From contig NZ_CADIKH010000043.1 in assembly GCF_902859855.1 (NCBI RefSeq), positions 1 to 60,764 of the forward strand: DNA of 60,764 nt, in the 5' to 3' direction. The notes under the pieces are model-generated. The model was given only the letters and a program-made list of their open reading frames with translations. It ran no database searches and had not been told where the DNA came from. The position numbers were made by a program, and so were the translations under genes. The number at the start of each line of letters is the position of its first letter. Position 1 is the first letter of the stretch. The stretch is from Paraburkholderia humisilvae. Lineage in GTDB: Bacteria; Pseudomonadota; Gammaproteobacteria; Burkholderiales; Burkholderiaceae. This document shows, in pieces, positions 1 through 6,117 of the stretch.

Positions 1-200
1 ACGGCCTGTATGTCTTCGGTGTTGCGTGCGAAGACGACCGCATCGGGCAATTGCGGATCGAAAGGCGATTCGTCACGTCCGTGGTTGGTGCGGACCGCCT
101 CGGCGGTCGACGCGCGCTCGCCAAATGTGGCCTTCAGTGCGCTGAGCAGTTCAGCGGGAAAAGGGCGGCGCACGGAAGCGGGCGGCGCAGGATGGTTCAC
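1..200 (-). CDS. FAD-linked oxidase, N-terminal part only (GlcD/D-lactate dehydrogenase-like)
   Basis: Only the first 66 codons lie in the window; the gene runs off the left edge. The start is a GTG at 200 with an AGGAGA ribosome-binding site at 206-211. The visible peptide contains PDAVVFARNTEDIQAV, which resembles the beginning of the FAD-binding (PCMH-type) domain of GlcD-like flavoproteins that oxidise 2-hydroxy acids such as glycolate or D-lactate. The substrate cannot be read from this fragment. It is divergent from the adenosyltransferase gene that begins at 439. Confidence 0.7.
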   Translation of the reverse strand, partial: MNHPAPPASVRRPFPAELLSALKATFGERASTAEAVRTNHGRDESPFDPQLPDAVVFARNTEDIQA

Positions 201-314
201 GCGGGTCTCCTGAAAGGCATATTCGTTGTGCTGTCGCGGGTTGGAATCATTTTACGCCGATCGTTCGCCCGCAGACACAGCGTAGCGACGAGCGAGGCGG
301 CTGCCCGCGAAATC

Positions 315-320
315 TATAAT
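315..320 (+). promoter_or_regulatory. Possible -10 element for the adenosyltransferase gene
   Basis: A perfect TATAAT sits about 120 nt before the adenosyltransferase start, but no good -35 lies 16-18 nt upstream. The assignment is weak. Confidence 0.25.
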
Positions 321-438
321 GGCTTTGATTGATGCGTGCGTACGCGCGCGGCGGCAGCGGGCCGAATCAGATGCGGGATGCGCAAATGATTGCCGCGCGA
401 ATGAATGCAGCGCATGGCAACGACATAGGGACGACATC

Positions 439-996
439 ATGGGTAACCGTTTGAGCAAGATTACGACGCGTACTGGCGACGATGGCACGACCGGCCTCGG
501 CGACGGCCGTCGTGTCACCAAGGATGACGCTCGCATCGTCGCAATCGGCGAAATCGACGAGCTCAACTCGCACATCGGCGTGCTGTTGTGCGAGAGCGTA
601 CCCGATGACGTACGCGTCGCGCTGACATTGATTCAGCACGACCTGTTCGATCTGGGCGGCGAGCTGAGCGTACCGGGCCACACGATGATGACTGACGTTC
701 ATCTGCGTCGGCTCGACGGGTGGCTGACCCAATACAACGCGACGTTGCCGCCATTGAAGGAGTTCATCTTGCCGGCCGGATCACGCGCGGCCTCGCATGC
801 GCACGTGTGCCGAACGGTGTGTCGGCGTGCCGAGCGCGCGATCGTTACGCTCGGCACCCTGGACGATGTGAGTGCGGCGTTGCGCGGTTACGTCAATCGC
901 CTGTCGGACCTGCTATTCGTACTCGCGCGTGTGTTGAACAGGGTGAATGGCGGCAGCGATGTGTTGTGGCAGCATGACCGCACGGCAAAGCAATGA
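439..996 (+). CDS. pduO: PduO-type ATP:cob(I)alamin adenosyltransferase
   Basis: The 185-residue protein transfers the adenosyl group of ATP to cob(I)alamin, making coenzyme B12 in the cytoplasm. The N-terminus carries the ATP-binding signature TRTGDDGTTGLGDGRRV (about residues 10-26). The C-terminal half has the conserved CRRAERAIV and YVNRLSDLLFVLARVLN helices of the PduO family. The frame stays open upstream to 319, but MGNRLSKITTRTGD is the usual family N-terminus, so the ATG at 439 was chosen. No cobalamin riboswitch box is visible upstream. Confidence 0.93.
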   Translation: MGNRLSKITTRTGDDGTTGLGDGRRVTKDDARIVAIGEIDELNSHIGVLLCESVPDDVRVALTLIQHDLFDLGGELSVPGHTMMTDVHLRRLDGWLTQYNATLPPLKEFILPAGSRAASHAHVCRTVCRRAERAIVTLGTLDDVSAALRGYVNRLSDLLFVLARVLNRVNGGSDVLWQHDRTAKQ

Positions 997-1013
997 GGAG
1001 TAGGGGAAGCGAC

Positions 1014-1044
1014 CACCGCGCAGATCGGGGAAACGTGCGCGGTG
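1014..1044. other. GC-rich inverted repeat after the adenosyltransferase gene
   Basis: CACCGCGCA (1014-1022) is perfectly complementary to TGCGCGGTG (1036-1044) across a 13-nt loop. No T-run follows, so it may only stabilise the 3' end of the upstream transcript. Confidence 0.35.
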
Positions 1045-1087
1045 CATGCGATGGCGCTCGCTTGGCCGGTCGGCCTGGCGCGCCCGC

Positions 1088-1420
1088 TTAGCCGATAGCG
1101 AGCCTGACCGGCTTGCCAATGCGGCTCATCATTTCGACTAGCGTATCGATCGTGAACTTGGCCGTTTTCTTGTTAACGACATCGGACACACGCGGCCGCG
1201 ACACCATCAGGATTTCAGCTGCTTCCGCCTGCTTCAGATGATGCTGCTCGATCCAGCTCGAAAGCTCGGTCATCAACTGCTCCTTCAGGAGCCGCGTGTC
1301 ATTGATCTGCTTTTGCGACGCGGCGTGCAGACGCTTCGCTTCTTCAATAGAGAAGCCGAGTTCGAGGAACAGGTTTGCACCCGGCTTGGTGACGTGACGG
1401 ATTCTCGTATCGATCATCAT
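1088..1420 (-). CDS. higA: HigA-type antitoxin, XRE-family helix-turn-helix protein
   Basis: The 110-residue protein has a C-terminal Cro/C1-type helix-turn-helix (about residues 60-105), including LKQAEAAEILMVSRPRVSDV and an FTIDTLVEMMSRIG tail typical of HigA2-like antitoxins. It should bind and neutralise the toxin encoded just upstream and repress the shared promoter. Its ATG overlaps the toxin stop codon in an ATGA, so the two are translationally coupled. Toxin first and antitoxin second is the HigBA order. A second ATG follows directly (1415-1417) and could also serve as the start. Confidence 0.85.
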   Translation of the reverse strand: MMIDTRIRHVTKPGANLFLELGFSIEEAKRLHAASQKQINDTRLLKEQLMTELSSWIEQHHLKQAEAAEILMVSRPRVSDVVNKKTAKFTIDTLVEMMSRIGKPVRLAIG

Positions 1421-1761
1421 TGCTCTGCCTTCCTGATATTAGCCACGGCGCGATAGCGCGCCTCGGCAACTTCTCTGTCTTGCCTGCTTGTGGCCTGCGT
1501 TTGCTTCTGGAAACAATGCAGAACATAAATGGCTTCGACAAATTTTGCGACATACATCACGCGAAACACACCTTGAGCTTCCTTGATGCGAATTTCGCGC
1601 GTACCCGTACCGACACCATCGAAGGGTTTCCAGTTGTCCGGGTCGAGGCCGGCTTGCACTTTGGCAAGCTGAAAGCCGGCTTGCCGACGCGGTTCGTCTG
1701 GAAACGCCAGAAGGTCGTCGTAGCTGGAGCCAACCCAGCGAATCTCCTTTTCCTGATTCAT
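1417..1761 (-). CDS. higB: HigB/RelE-like toxin (phage-derived Gp49-like family)
   Basis: The 114-residue protein belongs by pattern to the Gp49-like/HigB branch of the RelE superfamily, which cleave mRNA on the ribosome. Family traits are the REIRIKEAQGVFRVMYVAKF strand region and the following IYVLHCFQKQTQATSRQD segment, where an F-x-K-K/Q-T pattern is usual. An AGGGAG ribosome-binding site lies about 8 nt before the ATG. It is first in a two-gene operon with the antitoxin. Activity is inferred from family membership only. Confidence 0.85.
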   Translation of the reverse strand: MNQEKEIRWVGSSYDDLLAFPDEPRRQAGFQLAKVQAGLDPDNWKPFDGVGTGTREIRIKEAQGVFRVMYVAKFVEAIYVLHCFQKQTQATSRQDREVAEARYRAVANIRKAEQ

Positions 1762-1774
1762 AGACTCCCTTCAT

Positions 1775-1790
1775 GTACAAAATTTTGTAC
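1775..1790. promoter_or_regulatory. Perfect 16-bp palindrome, likely HigA operator
   Basis: GTACAAAATTTTGTAC reads identically on both strands and lies 14 nt upstream of the toxin start codon. It overlaps the probable -10 of the toxin-antitoxin promoter, as expected for an autorepressor site. Confidence 0.75.
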
Positions 1791-1810
1791 CAATTGTTTC
1801 TTCAAGTCAA
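1782..1810 (-). promoter_or_regulatory. Probable sigma-70 promoter of higBA
   Basis: On the minus strand TTGACT (1810-1805) is followed after 15-17 nt by TACAAA or CAAAAT inside the palindrome at 1775-1790. The toxin ATG is about 20 nt beyond. Confidence 0.55.
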
Positions 1811-1891
1811 GCTTTTTCGACATGCTTGCGAAGAACGCTTACGGTACCGGGGTCGCACATGGAAGACTATTCGTCCGGATGGCTAACAATA

Positions 1892-1920
1892 AAAAGCCCG
1901 GCTCAAGTGACCGGGCTTTT
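1892..1920 (-). terminator. Intrinsic terminator of aroG
   Basis: AAAAGCCCGG (1892-1901) and CCGGGCTTTT (1911-1920) form a 10-bp stem with a 9-nt loop, about 28 nt after the aroG stop. T-runs occur on both strands, so it may also protect against transcription from the left. Confidence 0.85.
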
Positions 1921-1948
1921 CATGGTTTGAATCTGACTTATCGCATGA

Positions 1949-3022
1949 TCAGTTGCCGCTGCCGCGAGCGAGGCGGCGTTGTCTGACCGCGTCAGCGAGT
2001 CCTTCGAGTACAGCCACGCTTTCGTCCCAACCGATGCATCCATCGGTGATGCTCTGGCCGTAGGTCAGCACGCAACCTTCCTGAAGATCCTGGCGGCCAG
2101 CGACCAGATGCGACTCGACCATCACGCCGACGATCCGTTCATCGCCACCCGCAATCTGGCGGCCAATATCCGCGCAAACCGGAATCTGGTTTTCATGCTT
2201 CTTCGAACTGTTCGCGTGGCTCGCATCGATCATCAGCCGTGCGGCGAGCCCCGCCTTGCCGATGTCCGCGCACGCGACATTGACGCTGTCCGCATCATAG
2301 TTCGGCGTTTTGCCACCGCGCAGAATGATGTGGCAATCCTCGTTGCCGGCCGTCGATACGATCGCCGAATGGCCGCCCTTGGTCACCGACAGGAAATGGT
2401 GCGGTTGCGATGCCGCCTTGATCGCGTCGACCGCGATTTTCACGTTCCCGTCCGTTCCGTTCTTGAAGCCGACCGGACACGACAGCCCGGAAGCCAGTTC
2501 GCGATGCACTTGTGACTCGGTCGTACGCGCGCCGATCGCACCCCACGAAATCAGATCGGCGATGTATTGCGGGCTGATCATGTCGAGGTATTCGGTGCCT
2601 GCGGGCAGGCCGAGTTCGTTGATGTGCAGTAGCAACTCGCGCGCAGTGCGCAGGCCGTCGTTGATCTTGAAGCTGTTGTCGAGATACGGGTCGTTGATGA
2701 GCCCCTTCCAGCCGACCGTCGTGCGCGGCTTTTCGAAATACACGCGCATGACGATCTCGAGTTCGCCCGCAAGCCGCTTGCGCTGTTCGATCAGACGCCC
2801 CGCATACTCGAGCGCCGCTTTCGGATCGTGGATCGAGCACGGACCGATGATGACGATCAGGCGGTCGTCCATGCCGTGCAGGATTCGATGCATGGCCTGC
2901 CGCGCGTTGAAGATCAGGTCCGATTCTTTTTCGCCGCACGGGAATTCGCGGATCAGGTGGGCGGGTGGGGTAAGTTCCTTGAGTTCGCGGATGCGGACGT
3001 CGTCGGTATTGTGTGGGGGCAT
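1949..3022 (-). CDS. aroG: 3-deoxy-7-phosphoheptulonate (DAHP) synthase, type I
   Basis: The 357-residue enzyme condenses phosphoenolpyruvate with erythrose 4-phosphate to DAHP, the committed step of the shikimate pathway. The N-terminal DDVRIRELKELTPP segment and the motifs GPCSIHDPKAALEYA, YFEKPRTTVGWKG and GHSAIVST are type I features. Metal ligands are visible in GPCSIHD (Cys), the His of SHANSSKKHENQ, the Glu of MVESHLVAGRQD and the Asp of SITDG. The frame is open upstream to 3355, but the family N-terminus and an AGGAGA site 7 nt before the ATG at 3022 fix the start. Expression is probably set by the attenuator upstream. Which amino acid inhibits the enzyme was not determined. Confidence 0.96.
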   Translation of the reverse strand: MPPHNTDDVRIRELKELTPPAHLIREFPCGEKESDLIFNARQAMHRILHGMDDRLIVIIGPCSIHDPKAALEYAGRLIEQRKRLAGELEIVMRVYFEKPRTTVGWKGLINDPYLDNSFKINDGLRTARELLLHINELGLPAGTEYLDMISPQYIADLISWGAIGARTTESQVHRELASGLSCPVGFKNGTDGNVKIAVDAIKAASQPHHFLSVTKGGHSAIVSTAGNEDCHIILRGGKTPNYDADSVNVACADIGKAGLAARLMIDASHANSSKKHENQIPVCADIGRQIAGGDERIVGVMVESHLVAGRQDLQEGCVLTYGQSITDGCIGWDESVAVLEGLADAVRQRRLARGSGN

Positions 3023-3110
3023 GTTGGTTCTCCTGATGCGATTCGTAGCGTGTCGGTTCGTTGCGTGCGGGTGGGCGCCGGTACGGGTTGAAAGAGCCCA
3101 AAACAGGGGC

Positions 3111-3142
3111 AAAAAAAAACCGCCAGACTCGCTGACGGTTTT
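3111..3142 (-). terminator. Leader terminator (attenuator, arms 3:4) before aroG
   Basis: On the minus strand AAAACCGUCAG (3142-3132) pairs over 11 bp, with one G-U, with CUGGCGGUUUU (3126-3116). The loop is 5 nt and a run of nine T follows (3119-3111). It lies between the leader peptide stop and the aroG start. Its 5' arm can instead pair with the leader peptide coding region, which is the arrangement of a transcription attenuator. Confidence 0.88.
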
Positions 3143-3171
3143 TCGGGAATTTCGGGTTTGCCTTTTATGCG

Positions 3172-3240
3172 CTACCACCCCTCTCGATCCGCCAGCGGCC
3201 TGAGATGCCAAAAGAAATAAAAATAAAACCGGGCGGACAT
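3172..3240 (-). CDS. Aromatic amino acid leader peptide controlling aroG
   Basis: This 22-codon reading frame starts with ATG at 3240 and ends with TAG at 3174-3172. Residues 5-11 are FYFYFFW, seven aromatic residues in a row (four Phe, two Tyr, one Trp), and the last residue is another Trp. Such a run is the hallmark of attenuator leader peptides. The coding sequence holds segment 1 (GUCCGCC, 3238-3232) and segment 2 (CGCUGGCGG, 3197-3189) of the switch. A good sigma-70 promoter lies 45-75 nt upstream and the terminator begins 30 nt after the stop. No clear Shine-Dalgarno precedes the ATG, which is the weak point. Confidence 0.82.
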   Translation of the reverse strand: MSARFYFYFFWHLRPLADREGW

Positions 3241-3284
3241 GGCGAAAGAAGCGAGTAATGGGTTCTGCAAAAAGGGTGAGTGGC

Positions 3285-3313
3285 TTTATACCGCGGGTAG
3301 GCGGAATTGACAA
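3285..3313 (-). promoter_or_regulatory. Sigma-70 promoter of the aroG leader
   Basis: TTGTCA (3313-3308), a 17-nt spacer and TATAAA (3290-3285) on the minus strand predict a transcript start near 3278, about 38 nt before the leader peptide ATG. Confidence 0.75.
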
Positions 3314-3325
3314 GCCGCAACGGGT

Positions 3326-3374
3326 AAAAATGCGGAAAATCCGCACGCTTTGCACGTTCGATGCGCAAAGCGTG
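3326..3374 (-). terminator. Tandem hairpins ending the yhdP-nit-tldD transcript
   Basis: The first hairpin pairs CACGCTTTGC with GCAAAGCGTG (3374-3365 with 3353-3344). The second pairs GCGGA with TCCGC (3344-3332) and is followed by ATTTTT at 3331-3326. Both lie just after the tldD stop and just before the aroG promoter, insulating the two units. Confidence 0.65.
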
Positions 3375-3389
3375 TGAAACGGCGTGCCT

Positions 3390-4856
3390 TCAGACCGTAC
3401 CGCCGACTGTCATCCGGTCGATGCGCAGCGTCGGCTGGCCCACGCCCACCGGGACGCTCTGGCCTTCCTTGCCGCACACGCCGACACCGGTGTCCAGCGA
3501 CATGTCGTTGCCGATCATGCTCACATACTTGAGCGACTCCGGTCCGCTGCCGATTAATGTCGCGCCTTTGACCGGATAGGTGACCTTGCCGTTTTCGATC
3601 ATGTACGCCTCGGATGCCGAGAACACGAACTTGCCGTTCGTGATGTCGACCTGGCCGCCACCGAAATTCACCGCATAAAGGCCCTTCTTCACCGACGCGA
3701 TGATCTCCTGCGGATCCTTGTCGCCGTTCAGCATATAAGTGTTGGTCATACGGGGCATGGGCAGCGCGGCATACGATTCACGGCGTGCGTTGCCGGTGAC
3801 CGGCATCTTCATCAGGCGCGCGTTCAGCGTGTCCTGGATATAGCCCTTCAGGATGCCGTCTTCGATCAGCGTCGTGCACTGCGTCGCGTTGCCTTCGTCG
3901 TCGATGTTGAGCGACCCGCGGCGGTTCGGCAGCGTGCCGTCGTCGACCACGGTCACGCCCTTTGCCGCGACCCGCTCACCGATGCGGCCTGCAAATGCGG
4001 ACGAGCCCTTGCGGTTGAAGTCGCCTTCGAGCCCGTGGCCGATCGCCTCGTGCAGCAGCACACCAGGCCAGCCCGGCCCGAGCACCACGGTCATCGCGCC
4101 AGCCGGCGCCGGACGCGCGTCCAGATTGACGAGCGCCGCATGCACTGCGTCGTCGACATAGCGCGACAGCACGTCGTCCGTGAAATAGCCGTAGTCGAAG
4201 CGGCCACCACCGCCGCCCGAGCCGATCTCGCGGCGGCCGTTCTGTTCGGCGATCACCGTTACCGACACGCGCACGAGCGGTCGGATGTCCGCGGCAAGCG
4301 CGCCGTCGCTGCGCGCGACGAGCACGACGTCGTATTCGCCGGCGAGGCCCGCCATCACCTGCGTGATGCGCGGGTCGCGGCCTCGCGCCATCTGTTCAAT
4401 CCGCTCAAGCAGCTTGACTTTTGCGGTTGCGTCGAGCGAATGCAGCGGATCGGACGGCAGGTACAGGTCGCGACCGGCGACGCCCGTCAGCGACGCAGCC
4501 GACTTGATCTTCTGCTTGCCGCCACCGGCCTTCGCGATTGCGCGCGTCGCGATCGCCGCCTGGCGAATCGCGTCGGGCGACAGGTCGTCGGAGTACGCGA
4601 ACGCGGTGCGGTCGCCGGACACGGCGCGCACACCGACGCCCTGGTCGATGCTGAAACTGCCGGATTTGACGATGCCTTCCTCGAGGCTCCACGCTTCGCT
4701 GCGCGTCGCCTGGAAATAAAGGTCTGCGTAATCGACGCGATGCGTGAAGATGTCGGCGAGCGTGCGGGTCAGGACGGCTTCGTCGAGGCCGTAGGGCGTG
4801 AGGAGCACGTCCTTGGCTGTCGCAAGATTACGGATGCTGGGTTCGATGATGTTCAT
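3390..4856 (-). CDS. tldD: Metalloprotease TldD
   Basis: The 488-residue protein matches the length of the TldD family (E. coli about 480). TldD forms a heterodimeric zinc protease with TldE/PmbA that cleaves unfolded peptides, for example in microcin and CcdA processing. The zinc motif HEAIGHGLEGD is visible at about residues 265-275, together with the GTLPNRRGSLNIDDEG and GGGQVDITNGKFVFSASEAYM signatures. The partner TldE is not in this window. It is the last gene of the yhdP-nit-tldD set on this strand. Confidence 0.95.
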   Translation of the reverse strand: MNIIEPSIRNLATAKDVLLTPYGLDEAVLTRTLADIFTHRVDYADLYFQATRSEAWSLEEGIVKSGSFSIDQGVGVRAVSGDRTAFAYSDDLSPDAIRQAAIATRAIAKAGGGKQKIKSAASLTGVAGRDLYLPSDPLHSLDATAKVKLLERIEQMARGRDPRITQVMAGLAGEYDVVLVARSDGALAADIRPLVRVSVTVIAEQNGRREIGSGGGGGRFDYGYFTDDVLSRYVDDAVHAALVNLDARPAPAGAMTVVLGPGWPGVLLHEAIGHGLEGDFNRKGSSAFAGRIGERVAAKGVTVVDDGTLPNRRGSLNIDDEGNATQCTTLIEDGILKGYIQDTLNARLMKMPVTGNARRESYAALPMPRMTNTYMLNGDKDPQEIIASVKKGLYAVNFGGGQVDITNGKFVFSASEAYMIENGKVTYPVKGATLIGSGPESLKYVSMIGNDMSLDTGVGVCGKEGQSVPVGVGQPTLRIDRMTVGGTV

Positions 4857-5031
4857 GCGAAGTAGGTTCAGCTCGATTCAAGGGATTCGGACGGCGCGCA
4901 TTGCGTACCCATATGGGTGACGGTCAATGCGCTTTCAATGTGGACGTTCTCGTTTGGATGCCTGCGATTACGTGGGACTGCCTGAATTTGCATCAATTGA
5001 GTGTGCATCAAGATTGTGAACGGCGGCGGCG

Positions 5032-5889
5032 CTAACTGAGCACGCGGTGTCGCCAGGCGGGCAGGCTTTGCCGCACCTCGTCAATGCGAGACCGCTCGAT
5101 CGTGCCGGCGACGACGCCCGCGCCTTCGTCGCGAACATCGAGAACTTCGCCCCAAGGGTCGATCAACATGCTGTGTCCCCACGTGCGGCGGCCATTTTCG
5201 TGCTTACCGCCCTGCGCGGCGGCGAGTACGTAGCACTGGTTCTCGACGGCGCGCGCGCGCAGCAGCGTTTCCCAATGCGCGCGGCCGGTCGTATACGTAA
5301 ACGCGGACGGCACGACGATCAGCGCGCAGTCGCCCATCTGCCGGTACAGCTCCGGGAAGCGCAGATCGTAGCAGACCGACAGGCCGACGCGCCCGAACGG
5401 CGCATCGAAGGTGCGCACCGCGTCGCCGGGACGGATCGTGCGTGCTTCATCGAACGATTCGTCACCTTTTTCGAAATTGAACAGATGGATCTTGTCGTAC
5501 CGGGCGGCCTCGCGGCCTTGCGGATCGAATACCAGCGTCGTGTTCAGCACGCGCGATGGTTCCGGCGCGATGAGCGGCAGCGTGCCACCGATCACCCATA
5601 CGTGGTGTCGGCGCGCAGTATCGGACAGGAAACGCTGGATCGGGCCGTCGCGGTACGGCTCGCGCACGGTGAGCTTGTCGGTGTCCTTGAAGCCCATGAA
5701 GCAGAAGTATTCGGGCAGGAGGACGAGCTGAGCGCCGTCGGCCGCGGCTTGCGCGATCAGCTTTTCGGCGTCGGCAAGGTTTCGGTCGCGCTCCGGCGTG
5801 CTGACCATCTGCAGCGCGGCGACGCGATACGTGGCGGCCGGTCTTTCCGATGCTGCGCCGGCCGGAGATTGCGCGTGTGGATCGCTCAT
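5032..5889 (-). CDS. Carbon-nitrogen hydrolase, Nit1/deaminated-glutathione amidase type
   Basis: The 285-residue protein is of the nitrilase superfamily. The catalytic triad is visible as Glu60 (LLPEYF), Lys133 (YDKIHLFNFEKGDES) and Cys173 (SVCYDLRFPELYR). The KIHLF and CYDLRFPELYR context is typical of Nit1-type amidases, which remove the amide from deaminated glutathione as metabolite repair, but the substrate is inferred only. The open frame continues upstream to 6024 without family similarity, so the ATG at 5889 was chosen; its ribosome-binding site is weak. Position between yhdP and tldD is common in beta-proteobacteria. Confidence 0.9.
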   Translation of the reverse strand: MSDPHAQSPAGAASERPAATYRVAALQMVSTPERDRNLADAEKLIAQAAADGAQLVLLPEYFCFMGFKDTDKLTVREPYRDGPIQRFLSDTARRHHVWVIGGTLPLIAPEPSRVLNTTLVFDPQGREAARYDKIHLFNFEKGDESFDEARTIRPGDAVRTFDAPFGRVGLSVCYDLRFPELYRQMGDCALIVVPSAFTYTTGRAHWETLLRARAVENQCYVLAAAQGGKHENGRRTWGHSMLIDPWGEVLDVRDEGAGVVAGTIERSRIDEVRQSLPAWRHRVLS

Positions 5890-6117
5890 GAGCGTATCGA
5901 TAGACTCCCTTCGGGACGGCGCTGACCGCGAAGCGCGCCGCCGGACGTGGACGAAAACTGCGCGACGGAAGTGCTGACCGGCGGTGAAATGGCGGCGAAA
6001 TTGCCGCCGAAATTGCCGCAACACGGAAGGCGATGAGCATGCCGTACAGCGGCAGCATCAGCCGCGCAATCCGTGGCACCTGCCGCGATGCCCGCCGTGC
6101 GGCGCCTGCTGCCCCGT

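Noticed and set aside
201..438. Cobalamin riboswitch before the adenosyltransferase
   Set aside because: No B12-box-like sequence or suitable folding region was recognised in the 238 nt upstream.
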